A stretch of 64,000 nt of DNA from JASHUC01 sp963849095 (GTDB lineage: Bacteria; Pseudomonadota; Gammaproteobacteria; Steroidobacterales; Steroidobacteraceae), in the NCBI GenBank assembly GCA_963849095.1, contig CAWKGA010000003.1:1-64000 (forward strand). The letters run 5' to 3'. The notes under the pieces are model-generated. The model was not told the DNA's origin. It was given only the letters and a program-made list of their open reading frames with translations, and made no database searches. A program made the translations under genes and the position numbers. How positions within the stretch are numbered: the first letter of the stretch is position 1; every line of letters begins with the position of its first letter. Shown here piece by piece: positions 24,634 through 33,575 of this stretch.

Positions 24634-25013
24634 GGCGTAGACTCCAATGCCCCAAGCGCTCTCGCCGCCGCGAGAAATGAAAGACCGTGCCGCTGCATGT
24701 GAAACGCGAGCACATCGCCACCGTGCGCTCCACACGCCATGCAGCGAAAACCTCCAGTACCGATGTGCACGCGAAGGCTCGGCCGTGTGTCCTCGTGAAA
24801 TGGACACACAGCAGACCTCCATTCACCATGACCGATCAGCTTCAAGCCGTGTTCGCGGAAGTAGTCCTCTGGCGTCGGGAGACATTCTCGGTTGAATTCC
24901 CGCCGGTGGCGCTCCCCCACGGAGCTGTGGGCGCTGCGAACTCGTTCGCTCCGCGCATAGCCGTTTCCACCGTGCCTGTTGGCACGGTCAGGCATGAGTC
25001 CGTCAGCGTTCAC
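24630..25013 (-). CDS. CHC2 zinc-finger DNA primase subunit
   Basis: 127 residues from GTG 25013, which overlaps the alpA stop (GTGA). It carries the DnaG-type CHC2 zinc finger: GEWRSAVCPFHEDTRPSLRV, then GGFRCMACGAHGGDVLAFHM. DnaG uses this module to recognise template initiation sites. There is no TOPRIM here; that is in the next gene. Together they would make a DnaG/P4-alpha-like primase. An upstream ATG in frame at 25097 would overlap alpA by 88 bases and is rejected. Confidence 0.78.
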   Translation of the reverse strand: MNADGLMPDRANRHGGNGYARSERVRSAHSSVGERHRREFNRECLPTPEDYFREHGLKLIGHGEWRSAVCPFHEDTRPSLRVHIGTGGFRCMACGAHGGDVLAFHMQRHGLSFLAAARALGALESTP

Positions 25014-25225
25014 TGGCGACTCTTCCTGGAGCGCAAAAATTCGAGAACGGATCGAGATTTCCAGGCGCTTGCCCGCTTGGATAGCTTCACGGGGCACGGG
25101 AATTCCCCGAGCTGCGCCAGTCTATAAATTGTGCTTTTACTCAGCCCGGTGGCGTGAACCACTTGCGGGAGCCGCAACAATCGCTCTTCGGTGAGAGCGT
25201 CTGCTTGTAGGCGATTCGTGTCCAT
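25010..25225 (-). CDS. AlpA-family helix-turn-helix regulator
   Basis: 71 residues from ATG 25225, with GGGAGGACAG upstream. It has the MerR-like winged HTH of AlpA proteins: LPQVVHATGLSKSTIYRLAQ, then EFPCPVKLSKRASAWKSR and VLEFL. AlpA activates excision/integration genes in P4-like elements (CP4-57). It leads the run alpA - CHC2 primase - TOPRIM/DUF3987 - small genes, with each overlap a stop/start coupling, and probably controls it. Confidence 0.85.
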   Translation of the reverse strand: MDTNRLQADALTEERLLRLPQVVHATGLSKSTIYRLAQLGEFPCPVKLSKRASAWKSRSVLEFLRSRKSRQ

Positions 25226-25310
25226 CGACTGTCCTCCCGGGCCCTTCTGCCACGATGGAAGGCATTCTGACACGCCCACAAATAGCCTCAGATCTGGGTC
25301 AAAAGTGTCC

Positions 25311-26144
25311 TCAAATTTTAGCTCCCTGAACAGTCGGCCATTGCGCGCCGCCCTTGGCCATTGCTCGCCACTCTTGCTCCGCGCCCTCGACGAGTCGCGT
25401 AACGGCTTTGGGGTGGAGTCCGCAGTTCACCATCTCCGCCCACGACGCGACGATCTTGGGAACCGTAGGGTCGGCACCGACCTCAGCAAAAAGCAACCTG
25501 GCGAACATGCGCGTGACCGTCTTAGCGCGCCTGTCGCCTCGGTCATGCCGTTTCCGCTTCATGCCCATGTCGCCACTCGGTTTCGGCTCGGACAACTGCT
25601 CGATGAATGATGGGAGCAAGTCTTTTAGTTCACCTGTCGCCGGCGCAGACTCAAGACCGGCGCCCGCCTTCTTCAGGGCGTCGAACAACTTAGCTGCGAT
25701 TGCCAGAGGACGTTTCCGGTCCCGAGCAATTTTTCTCTTCTTAATCGACGATAGCTTTGGAAGGTAACCCTCAGCCTCGGCGTCAGAGTAAACCCCGGCC
25801 AGGCACACAAAGATCCAGAGAAATTCGAAATGCGCCCAAGGATCTGTGAGCTTCCAGAGGATATCCTTGCGGAAGGTCCTTTGCGCCAATCGAAAACTTT
25901 CGTTCTCAATCAGTTGGCGATAGACAGGATGAGCCCGCACGGCCTTCCATCGCTTTGTGAGGATGGGCTCGTTCGAGAGCGCTCCTGATCGGTCACGCGG
26001 AGCCGCTACCAGCTCCAGAAATTCGATGCAGTCCGTTCGCTGCCAAGGCGCGACTCGCAGATCTGCAGCAGTCTTCGGCACGGACACGCTGGCTGGAAGG
26101 TGATCGCGCTTAACCAGCGGCGCGGACTTGCGCTGTGTCGGCAT
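25311..26144 (-). CDS. Hypothetical protein between integrase and alpA
   Basis: 277 residues. It overlaps the integrase gene by 35 bases. The sequence is rich in Trp and aromatic residues in the middle (KLTDPWAHFEFLWIFVCLAG), then very basic (KKRKIARDRKRPLAIAAKLF, KRKRHDRGDRRAKTVTRMFA), ending in a helical WAEMVNCGLHPKAVTRLVEGA. There is no signal peptide. I do not recognise it; position suggests an element-specific function such as excision, replication control or host defence. Coding is supported by a good start and absence of competing frames. Confidence 0.6.
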   Translation of the reverse strand: MPTQRKSAPLVKRDHLPASVSVPKTAADLRVAPWQRTDCIEFLELVAAPRDRSGALSNEPILTKRWKAVRAHPVYRQLIENESFRLAQRTFRKDILWKLTDPWAHFEFLWIFVCLAGVYSDAEAEGYLPKLSSIKKRKIARDRKRPLAIAAKLFDALKKAGAGLESAPATGELKDLLPSFIEQLSEPKPSGDMGMKRKRHDRGDRRAKTVTRMFARLLFAEVGADPTVPKIVASWAEMVNCGLHPKAVTRLVEGAEQEWRAMAKGGAQWPTVQGAKI

Positions 26145-27318
26145 TGGCCTTTAGTCCGTCGAGATAGTTCGCCCACGCCTGCATCATGGCCCGCCGCTCG
26201 GGGATTCGGAGCGCGCGGTTGTAGGCGCTGCGCGTGTCGTTCTTCTCGGTGTGCGCGAGCTGCAGCTCGATGACATCCGGCGGGAAGTTCATCTCATTCA
26301 GGCGCGTGCTCGCCATGCTGCGAAAGCCGTGCGCGGTCATCTCACTTTGACCGAAGCCCAGCCGGCGCAGCGCCGCGTTCAGCGTGTTGTCGCTGATGGC
26401 ACGTGTCGCGGTGCGCAGCCCAGGGAACAGCAGATCGCCGTCGCCGGTGAGCCTGAGCAGTTCCCGCAGAAGCACCACAACTTGCCTCGCGAGCGGCACG
26501 AGGTGCTCGCGTTTCATCTTCATGTGGGAGGCGGGAATTCGCCATTGCGGCTCGGCACCGTCCAGCGTGAACTCGCGCCACTCGGCGCCGCGCAGCTCGC
26601 CGGGCCGCACGAACACGTACGGCGCGAGCTTCAAGGCATATTCCACGGACGGCTGGCCGTCGTACCCGTCGATGGCGCGCAGCAGCTCGGCGATCCGCTG
26701 TGGCTCCGTGATGCCTGGAAAGTTCGTGGTCGCGACGGGTGTCAGCGCGCCCTTCAGGTCGGCGCTCACGTCCCGCTCTGCCTTGCCGACAGCGATGGCA
26801 AACCGTGCCACGCGGCCGTAGAGCGCCCGCACGCGGTGGGCCGTCTCATGGGTTCCCTTGCCCTCGATTCGCCGTAGAACGCCCAGGAGATCGGCAGCCT
26901 TGATGTCCGTGATCGGCTTGCTGCCGAAAGCCGGATACAGGGACGACACCAGCCGCCCCTGCATGATGGAGACGGTCTCCGGCGCGAGTACCTTCGCCTG
27001 CCGCGCCAGCCAGTCCTCGGCAACGGTCCTGAACGTGTCGGCGCCGGCAGCCCGAGCGGCTTTGCGCTCCTCGCTCGGGTCTACCCCCTCGCCGATCAGC
27101 CGGCGCGCGTCTTCGCGTTTGATTCGCGCGCGCTGCAACGAGACCTGCGGGTACACGCCGAGACTCAACAATTTCTCGCGGCCCGCGATGCGGTACTTCA
27201 GCCGCCAGCCTGGCTGCCGCGGCGGGTCGATGAGCAGATACATGCCCCCGCCATCGGAGAGTTTCTGGCGCGCCGGTGATTTCAGGGCCTTACGTATCGC
27301 GGCGTCAGCGAGCGGCAC
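26110..27318 (-). CDS. P4-type tyrosine integrase at tRNA-Cys
   Basis: 402 residues. A DUF4102 N-terminal arm-binding domain (LSDGGGMYLLIDPPRQPGWR, REKLLSLGVYPQVSLQRAR) precedes a central SAM-like domain and a tyrosine recombinase catalytic domain with Arg in VRPGELRGAEWREF, His-x-x-Arg in TAHGFRSMAS, His in LQLAHTEKNDTRSAYNRAL and the final Tyr. P4-type enzymes insert elements at the 3' ends of tRNA genes. It is transcribed away from the tRNA-Cys, whose CCA end is 159 bases upstream. Length is normal for the family (about 400). The element therefore extends leftward from 27477. Confidence 0.93.
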   Translation of the reverse strand: MPLADAAIRKALKSPARQKLSDGGGMYLLIDPPRQPGWRLKYRIAGREKLLSLGVYPQVSLQRARIKREDARRLIGEGVDPSEERKAARAAGADTFRTVAEDWLARQAKVLAPETVSIMQGRLVSSLYPAFGSKPITDIKAADLLGVLRRIEGKGTHETAHRVRALYGRVARFAIAVGKAERDVSADLKGALTPVATTNFPGITEPQRIAELLRAIDGYDGQPSVEYALKLAPYVFVRPGELRGAEWREFTLDGAEPQWRIPASHMKMKREHLVPLARQVVVLLRELLRLTGDGDLLFPGLRTATRAISDNTLNAALRRLGFGQSEMTAHGFRSMASTRLNEMNFPPDVIELQLAHTEKNDTRSAYNRALRIPERRAMMQAWANYLDGLKANADTAQVRAAG

Positions 27319-27390
27319 GGGTGCTACCCCCAGGGGTGTGAACTACCCTTGAAACTACCCCCAGAAGTGCTAAGCTGTCAATGGATGGTA

Positions 27391-27470
27391 TCGGACGACT
27401 TGGGATGGAAAGCGAGGGGATTTACAGGCTTTCTTGGGATATTCGCACCGTTCTCGGACGGCTTCGGATG
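27391..27470. repeat. Imperfect 17-bp direct repeats in the integrase attachment region
   Basis: TCGGACGACTTGGGATG at 27391-27407 and TCGGACGGCTTCGGATG at 27454-27470, 15 of 17 matching, lie between the integrase start and the tRNA-Cys 3' end. Paired short direct repeats here are what arm-type integrase-binding sites look like. Confidence 0.5.
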
Positions 27471-27476
27471 CTCTAC

Positions 27477-27550
27477 TGGAGGCTAGGGTCGGAATCGAAC
27501 CGGCGTACACGGCTTTGCAGGCCGCTGCATGACCACTCTGCCACCTAGCC
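27477..27550 (-). tRNA. tRNA-Cys(GCA)
   Basis: 74 bases on the minus strand fold as tRNA: acceptor GGCTAGG pairs with CCTAGCC, the anticodon loop reads CTGCAAA with anticodon GCA, the T-arm has GGTTCGATTCC, and CCA is encoded at 27479-27477. It is the insertion site of the P4-type integrase; the element lies past its 3' end (lower coordinates). Confidence 0.95.
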
Positions 27551-27636
27551 GGCGGGAAGGCTGCGGATTCTACAGGAACGGCCCGTCTTGGGTAGCCGGG
27601 CCGCGTGCGCCGCCACCGGTTCCGGGGCCGCTCCGC

Positions 27637-29025
27637 TCACCGGCTCCACCCTCCCCCGAGCGCGGCGTAGAGCTGCACCAGCGCGAGCCGCTCGTTGAGC
27701 TGCGCCTGCGCGAGGTTGAGCTCCGCCGAGAAGTAGTTTGTCTCGCTCGTCAGCACCTGCAAGTAGCTCGCGCCCCCGTGCTGGTAGAGCACCTTGGAGA
27801 GGCGGTCCGTGTCGCGCGCGGCGTCGGTCAGAAGCTGCTGCTGCGTGCGGAACTCGCGATCCTTCCGGTAGTCGACGAGCGCGTCCGAGACCTGCTGGAA
27901 GGCGTTGATGATCGTCTGCTTGTAGGTGAGCAGCATCTGCTGCTCCTGCGCCTTGGCGAGCTTCAGGCCCGAGCGCAGGCCGCCCGCCTCGAAGATGGGC
28001 TGCGTGATCGATCCCGCGGCGTTCCACATCTGCGACGCGGGAGTGAAAAGCCTGTTGAGCGCATAGCTCTCGAATCCTCCCGTTCCGGTGAGCGAGATGT
28101 TCGGGAAGAAGTCGGCCTTGGCCACTCCGATCTGGGCGTTCGCCGCGACAAGGCTCTCCTCGGCTTCCCGGATGTCCGGACGGCGCTCCAGGAGCTCGGA
28201 CGGCAGCCCCGCCGGAACGGCCGGTGCATTCAGCTGCTGGGTGAGCTCGAGTCCGCGGGGAATGGGACCCGGATTGCGGCCGAGCAGGACGCTGAGGGCG
28301 TTCTCCTCCTGCGCGATCTGGCGCTCGAGGTCGGGGATCGCCTCCGCCGCGGTGTAGACGAGCTGCTCCGACTGCCTCACGTCGAGCATCGAGGCCGAGC
28401 CGTTCGCGGCGAGCACCTTCGTGAGCCGCAGGGAATCCTGCCGCGACGCGAGCGTGCTCTTCGCGATGTCCAGGGACGCATCGAGCTCGCGGAGCTGAAA
28501 ATAGGCGCTCGCCACTTCGGATACGACGGACGTGACGACCGCCCGGCGGCCCCATTCGGAAGCGAGCAGGGTCGCTCGCGCCGCCTCGGTCTCCCGCCGG
28601 TACTTGCCCCAGAAGTCCAGATTCCAGACGACCGACAGGTCCACCTCCCCTGCGTTGGCCTGATAAGCCGGAAACGCCGAGGAGATCTTCGGATTGCGCT
28701 CGGTGAATGCGTTGGCGCCCGCGCCCACCCTCGGGAACTCGTTCGCGCGCGTGATCCCGAGCTGAGCCTGCGCCTGCAGTACGCGGGCTGCGGCGATCCC
28801 CACGTCATAGTTCTGCTCGAGCGCCGTGCGGATCAATCGCTGCAGCACCGGGTCCTCGAACACCCTCCACCATGTCTCATTGCCGAGACTCGCCGCGGAG
28901 CTGGCGGCCGGCGGGCCGGCGCCGCTGTAGGTCGCCGGGGTATCGATAGCGGGTCTGCGGTAGTTCGGACCTGCCGCGCAAGCTGCGAGCAGCGCGCCCG
29001 CCACGAGATGGATCACGGCTCTCAT
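27637..29025 (-). CDS. RND efflux outer-membrane lipoprotein (OprM/NodT family)
   Basis: 462 residues. The lipoprotein signal ends in LLAAC (Cys about 16). Two OEP domains form the trimeric TolC-like channel: SVVSEVASAYFQLRELDASL and the second copy YKQTIINAFQQVSDALVDYR, with the usual LPSELLERRPDIREAEESLV link. It exports substrates across the outer membrane with the RND pump encoded just upstream. Its start is one base beyond the pump's stop. Last gene of the operon 33439-27637. No regulator is adjacent. Confidence 0.93.
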   Translation of the reverse strand: MRAVIHLVAGALLAACAAGPNYRRPAIDTPATYSGAGPPAASSAASLGNETWWRVFEDPVLQRLIRTALEQNYDVGIAAARVLQAQAQLGITRANEFPRVGAGANAFTERNPKISSAFPAYQANAGEVDLSVVWNLDFWGKYRRETEAARATLLASEWGRRAVVTSVVSEVASAYFQLRELDASLDIAKSTLASRQDSLRLTKVLAANGSASMLDVRQSEQLVYTAAEAIPDLERQIAQEENALSVLLGRNPGPIPRGLELTQQLNAPAVPAGLPSELLERRPDIREAEESLVAANAQIGVAKADFFPNISLTGTGGFESYALNRLFTPASQMWNAAGSITQPIFEAGGLRSGLKLAKAQEQQMLLTYKQTIINAFQQVSDALVDYRKDREFRTQQQLLTDAARDTDRLSKVLYQHGGASYLQVLTSETNYFSAELNLAQAQLNERLALVQLYAALGGGWSR

Positions 29026-29026
29026 T

Positions 29027-32000
29027 TCACGTCTGCTCCGGAGGCAGGGGGGGCGCGGAGGAGATTCCCGGGTCGTGGCCCGCCGCGCCCGCGCCGGACG
29101 GCTTTGCGCCCGACAACGTCTCCACGAAATAGAAAATCGCCGGGATGAAGAAGATGGCGATCGCGCTGGCGGCCAGCATGCCGCCGATCACCGTAGTGCC
29201 CATGATCCGGCGAGAGACGGAGCCGGCGCCCGAAGCGAACCAGAGCGGCATGCAACCGAAGATGAACGCGAACGAGGTCATGAGGATGGGACGCAGGCGG
29301 AGCCGCGCTCCGGCGAGCGCCGCATCCACGAGCGGCCGGCCCTTGTCGTACTCGTCCTTGGCGAACTCGACGATGAGGATTGCGTTCTTGGCCGCAAGCC
29401 CGATCAGCATCACGAGGCCCACCTGCGAATAGACGTCATTCTCGATTTCCACCATGTAGGGCGGATAGAAGGCTCCGACGAGCAGCCGGCGCAGGAGCAG
29501 CAGCCCGAAGGCGCCGAAGACGGCCACGGGAGTGCTCAGCAACACGCTGAACGGCAGCGACCAGCTCTCGTAGAGCGCCGCGAGGATCAGAAAGACGAAG
29601 AGCAAGGAGATGGAGAAGATGGCCGTGGCGGAGACGCCCTCTTCCGCCAGCTTCTGCTGGAACGACATGCCCAGGTAGTCGTACCCCATGTCATGGGGCA
29701 TCGTCTGCGCGAAGACCTGCTCGAGCGCCGCCGTCGCCTGGTCCGAGCTGTACCCGGGCGCCGCGTTGCCGTTGATCTGCGCCGCGTTGTATTCATCGTA
29801 GTGCATGATGAACTCGGCACCCAGGCTGGGGTGGATGCTCGTCAGCGCTGCGAGCGGGACCATCCCTCCCGAGCCGTTGCGCACGTAATACTGCCCGGCG
29901 TCGGGCGCGTTGTTACGGAAGTTGCCCTCTGCCTCCACGTAGACCTGCCATTGGCGGCCAAACCGGTTGAAGTAGTTCACGAACAGGCCGCCCATGAACG
30001 CTTGCAGGGTCGTGTAGACGTCCGAGAGCGGCACGCCCTGCTTGAGCGTCTTTTCCCGATCGACTTGCACGAAGTCCTGCGGGACGTTGACGAGCATCGA
30101 GGAGTTCAGTCCGGAGATCTCCGGGCGCTTGCTCGCCGCCGCGACGAATTTGCGCACATTGTCCGCAAGATAGTCGATGCCGTGGCCCGCTCGATCTTCC
30201 AGAACCATCTGGAAGCCGCCCGACGTGCCAACACCCGGGATCGCCGGCGGCGAGAAGCTGAACGCCGTCCCTTGCGGAAGCCTCGCGAGCTCCTGATTGA
30301 GCCGGGCTTTGATCGCCTCGAACTGCTCGGCCTGCTGCGTGCGGGTCTTCCAGGGCTCGAGGGTGACGAAGAAGAAGGCGTTGTAGCTCGTCTGGATGTA
30401 ACTCAAGAGGCTGAACCCGACGACGCTCGTCGTGAACTCGACCCCCGGCGTCTTCGCGAGCACCGCTTCCACCGCTCCCGCCGCCTGCTCCGTGCGCTGG
30501 AGCGACGCTGCGGGAGGAAGCTGCAGGTTGACGTAGAGATAGCCCTGGTCCTCATCCGGCAAGAAGCCGGACGGGATGCGCTCGCCCAAGAAATACGCAG
30601 CGATGCCGAAGACCACCAGTCCCGCGAGCGCGACACCGCTCTTGCGGATGAGCGCCGCGCTCACCCGGATGTAGCCTTCCCGCGCTCGCCCGAAGAGGCG
30701 ATTGAAGCCCTCGAAGAATTTTCCCAAGGGCCCACGGGTCCTCTTCTTCGGGCGCAGCAACAGGGCTGCGAGCGCCGGACTGAGGGTGAGCGCGTTGAAC
30801 GCCGAGAGGATCACCGAGACCGCGATGGTCACGGCGAACTGCTGGTACATCCGGCCCGTGATCCCCGGAATGAAGGCGGTCGGCACGAACACCGCCGAGA
30901 GGACCAGCGCGATGCCGATGACGGGCCCGGAGATCTCCTCCATGGCCTTGAGCGCGGCCTGCTTCGGGCTCTCGCCCTCCTCGATGTGACGCTCGACCGA
31001 TTCGACGACGACGATCGCGTCGTCCACGACGAGCCCGATCGCGAGCACCAGCCCAAACAGGGAGAGCGTATTGATGGAGAAGTTGAACAGCGGAAAGAAC
31101 GCGAAGGTGCCGACCAGCGAGACCGGCACCGCGAGCAGCGGGATGAGCGAGGCGCGCCAGCCCTGCAGAAAGATGTAGACGACGACGATGACGAGCACGA
31201 GCGCGATGCCGAGCGTCAGCAGGATCTCGCGCATGCCCTCGGTCACGGCTTTCGTCTGATCGAGCGCGATGGCATAGGTCATGTCCGAGGGGAAGCGATC
31301 CTTCACTTGAGCCATGAGCGCCCGGACCTCCTTCGCGTCGTCCACGGCGTTGGACCCCGGAAGCTGATAGACGGCGATGATGGCGCTCGGCCGGCCGTTC
31401 AATCGGCCCATGAGGGTGTAGCTCTGGGTTCCGAGCTCCACCCGCGCCACGTCTTTCACCCGCACGATGCCGCCGTTCGAGTTCTCCCGCACGATGATGT
31501 TGCCGAACTGCTCGGGCGTCTCGAGCCGACCCTGCGCCCGCACGGAGTACGTGAACTCCTGCCCGGGCGGCGCCGGCTCGCTGCCGATCTGCCCCGCGGG
31601 ATTCACCGTGTTCTGCGATTCCACCGCATTCACCACGTCCGAGACCGTGATGCCGAGCTTCGAGAGCAGGTCGGGCTTGAGCCAGATCCGCATGGCGTAC
31701 TGCGCAGCCCCGAAAATCTGCAAGCTTGCAATGCCGGGCAGTCGAGTGATCGGATCGTCGAGATTGATGTACGCGTAGTTCGCGAGGAATTGAGCGTCGT
31801 AGGTCCCGTGCGGCGAATAGAGCGCGACCAGCATCACCGGGGCGCTCGTGGACTTCTGCACGGTCACGCCGTACTGGGCGACGCTTGCCGGAAGCTGCGC
31901 AGCCGCCTGCGTCTCCCGGATCTGCGACAGGATCAGGTCGGTGTTGGGGTCGGTCTGAACGCCGAAATCCACGATCATGGTCATCTGACCGTTCGCCGTG

Positions 32001-32248
32001 GCGTTCAGGGAATACATGTAGTTCATGTTGTCGACGCCGCTCATCTGCTCCTCGATGGGCGTTGCGACCGACTGCGCGAGCGTCTCGGCGTCCGCGCCGA
32101 CGAAGGTGGCCTGGATCTTGGTCTCGGGAGGCACGATGTTCGGGAACTGCGCCACGGGAAGGCGCAGGATCGCGAGCAACCCGACGATCACCGTCAGGAT
32201 GGCGATCACCATCGCGACGATCGGACGGTTGATGAAGAACCGCGACAT
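29027..32248 (-). CDS. RND multidrug efflux transporter (HAE1 family, AcrB/MexF-like)
   Basis: 1,073 residues, normal for HAE1 pumps. It begins MSRFFINRPIVAMVIAILTV, with 12 transmembrane helices and two large periplasmic loops in between. The proton-relay pair of Asp is in GLVLAIGLVVDDAIVVVE (about residues 406-410) and the second repeat has LIGLAAKNAILIVEFAKDEY with the conserved Lys. It is an inner-membrane proton antiporter for hydrophobic drugs and similar compounds, in complex with the MFP and OMF genes on either side. Subfamily substrate cannot be told. Confidence 0.95.
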   Translation of the reverse strand: MSRFFINRPIVAMVIAILTVIVGLLAILRLPVAQFPNIVPPETKIQATFVGADAETLAQSVATPIEEQMSGVDNMNYMYSLNATANGQMTMIVDFGVQTDPNTDLILSQIRETQAAAQLPASVAQYGVTVQKSTSAPVMLVALYSPHGTYDAQFLANYAYINLDDPITRLPGIASLQIFGAAQYAMRIWLKPDLLSKLGITVSDVVNAVESQNTVNPAGQIGSEPAPPGQEFTYSVRAQGRLETPEQFGNIIVRENSNGGIVRVKDVARVELGTQSYTLMGRLNGRPSAIIAVYQLPGSNAVDDAKEVRALMAQVKDRFPSDMTYAIALDQTKAVTEGMREILLTLGIALVLVIVVVYIFLQGWRASLIPLLAVPVSLVGTFAFFPLFNFSINTLSLFGLVLAIGLVVDDAIVVVESVERHIEEGESPKQAALKAMEEISGPVIGIALVLSAVFVPTAFIPGITGRMYQQFAVTIAVSVILSAFNALTLSPALAALLLRPKKRTRGPLGKFFEGFNRLFGRAREGYIRVSAALIRKSGVALAGLVVFGIAAYFLGERIPSGFLPDEDQGYLYVNLQLPPAASLQRTEQAAGAVEAVLAKTPGVEFTTSVVGFSLLSYIQTSYNAFFFVTLEPWKTRTQQAEQFEAIKARLNQELARLPQGTAFSFSPPAIPGVGTSGGFQMVLEDRAGHGIDYLADNVRKFVAAASKRPEISGLNSSMLVNVPQDFVQVDREKTLKQGVPLSDVYTTLQAFMGGLFVNYFNRFGRQWQVYVEAEGNFRNNAPDAGQYYVRNGSGGMVPLAALTSIHPSLGAEFIMHYDEYNAAQINGNAAPGYSSDQATAALEQVFAQTMPHDMGYDYLGMSFQQKLAEEGVSATAIFSISLLFVFLILAALYESWSLPFSVLLSTPVAVFGAFGLLLLRRLLVGAFYPPYMVEIENDVYSQVGLVMLIGLAAKNAILIVEFAKDEYDKGRPLVDAALAGARLRLRPILMTSFAFIFGCMPLWFASGAGSVSRRIMGTTVIGGMLAASAIAIFFIPAIFYFVETLSGAKPSGAGAAGHDPGISSAPPLPPEQT

Positions 32249-32251
32249 CGA

Positions 32252-33439
32252 TCAGTCGGCCCCGGAGGCGGAAGCGAACCGCACGGGCGTGACGGTCGCA
32301 CCGGTTGCGACTTTCTCCGCGCCTTCCGCGACCACGCGCTCACCCACCGCGAGGCCGCTCGTGATGACCCACATCGTCCCGACCCGCTCGCCCGTCTGGA
32401 CGGAGCGGATGGTGACCCTGTCGTCCGGCCCGACCACCGCCACCTCGTCCGAGCCTTGAAGCTCCGTCACCGCGCGCTGGGGCACGAGGAGTGCTCCCTT
32501 GCGTACCTCCGTGACGGCGCGCACCTTGCCGTACTGCCCGGGACGCAGGATGCCGCCCGGGATTCGGGAAAGGCGCCCGACGAGCCGGATCGTTCCGGTC
32601 TGCGCGTCGATCTCGCGGTCGGCGAAGAGGACGAAGCCATCGTGCGGGTAGGTGCGTCCGTCCGAGAGGATCAGCTCGAGCGGGATTCGCGCGCTCTCGG
32701 AGAGCAGGTCCACCGTATTGGGGTTGAGCTTGTCCGCGATCCGCAGGTACTCCTCGCCGCTCACGGGGAAGTACGCCTTGATGGGGTCCACGTCCGAGAC
32801 CCCCGTGAGCACGGTCGAGGGCGTGACGAGGTTGCCGACCTGGACTTGCGCAATGCCCGCGATGCCACCGATGAGGGAGCGCACCTTCGTGAAGCCGAGA
32901 TTGAGCGCGGCCTGCTCCACCGCGGCCTTCCCCGCCTCGACGGCCGCCTTGGCCGCGAGCTCGGTCTGCGTGTCAGTTTCGAGCTGCATGCGGGGGATCG
33001 CATTCACTTGAGCCTCGGGAATGTCGCGCTTCACGTTCAGGGAGGCGTTGCCGAGCTGCGCCTGCGCCTGCGCGAGCTGCGCTTTCGCCATGTCGAGCGC
33101 CGCCTGGAACGGACGGGGGTCGATCTCGAAGAGCACCTGGTCCTTGTGCACGAGCGAGCCTTCGCGATAGTCCTGCCTCACGAGGTATCCGGTCACCTGC
33201 GGCTGGATTTGGGCGTTCACGTAGCCGTCGAGCGTCGCGACCCACTCGCCGTAGATGTTCACGTCCCGCTGGACCACCGGCGCGACTTCCACCTCGAGCG
33301 GGTGAGCCGGGCGAGCCGCCGTCCCGCGGCCGCACCCGGCGCACGCGAGCAGACCGGCAAGGCCGCAGAGCAAAGCGCCCCGCGTCCAAGGGGCGAGCTG
33401 CCGGTAGGTGGTCAGAACGTTCTCGAATTCCTCGATCAC
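32252..33439 (-). CDS. RND efflux periplasmic adaptor (membrane fusion protein)
   Basis: 395 residues from GTG 33439; GGAGGAGAA eight bases upstream decides this start over an in-frame ATG at 33487. The signal sequence has a likely lipobox LLAC. Adaptor features are the barrel-sandwich lipoyl halves (VQRDVNIYGEWVATLDGYV, QPQVTGYLVRQDYREGSLVH and VLFEIDPRPF), a helical hairpin (AKAQLAQAQAQLGN) and the beta-barrel (DREIDAQTGTIRLVGRLSR). It links the pump to the outer-membrane channel. First gene of the operon, divergent from the tricorn-type protease with 136 bases between them for promoters. Confidence 0.93.
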   Translation of the reverse strand: MIEEFENVLTTYRQLAPWTRGALLCGLAGLLACAGCGRGTAARPAHPLEVEVAPVVQRDVNIYGEWVATLDGYVNAQIQPQVTGYLVRQDYREGSLVHKDQVLFEIDPRPFQAALDMAKAQLAQAQAQLGNASLNVKRDIPEAQVNAIPRMQLETDTQTELAAKAAVEAGKAAVEQAALNLGFTKVRSLIGGIAGIAQVQVGNLVTPSTVLTGVSDVDPIKAYFPVSGEEYLRIADKLNPNTVDLLSESARIPLELILSDGRTYPHDGFVLFADREIDAQTGTIRLVGRLSRIPGGILRPGQYGKVRAVTEVRKGALLVPQRAVTELQGSDEVAVVGPDDRVTIRSVQTGERVGTMWVITSGLAVGERVVAEGAEKVATGATVTPVRFASASGAD

Positions 33440-33575
33440 GGCCGGGTTCTCCTCCGCAGTAGCACGCGTATAGAGCGTCCGGTGCATTGTAGAATATGCC
33501 GCGCGGCCAATGTCCGGCGCGGCGTGCGCGGCAACACCGCGACGCTCTCGAGGCCTCGAACACCAAGGTGACGCC

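Noticed and set aside
25441..25480. GTAGGGTCGGCACCGAC, a partial match to the tRNA-Cys 3' end
   Set aside because: The match is limited to about 10 bases, lies inside a coding gene and lacks the T-arm sequence, so it is not a convincing attachment site.
29075..33571. Plus-strand open frame of 1,498 codons across the RND operon
   Set aside because: It lies antisense to the MFP and RND genes, whose motifs are unmistakable; its extreme Arg/Glu/His composition is typical of the reverse of a high-GC gene.
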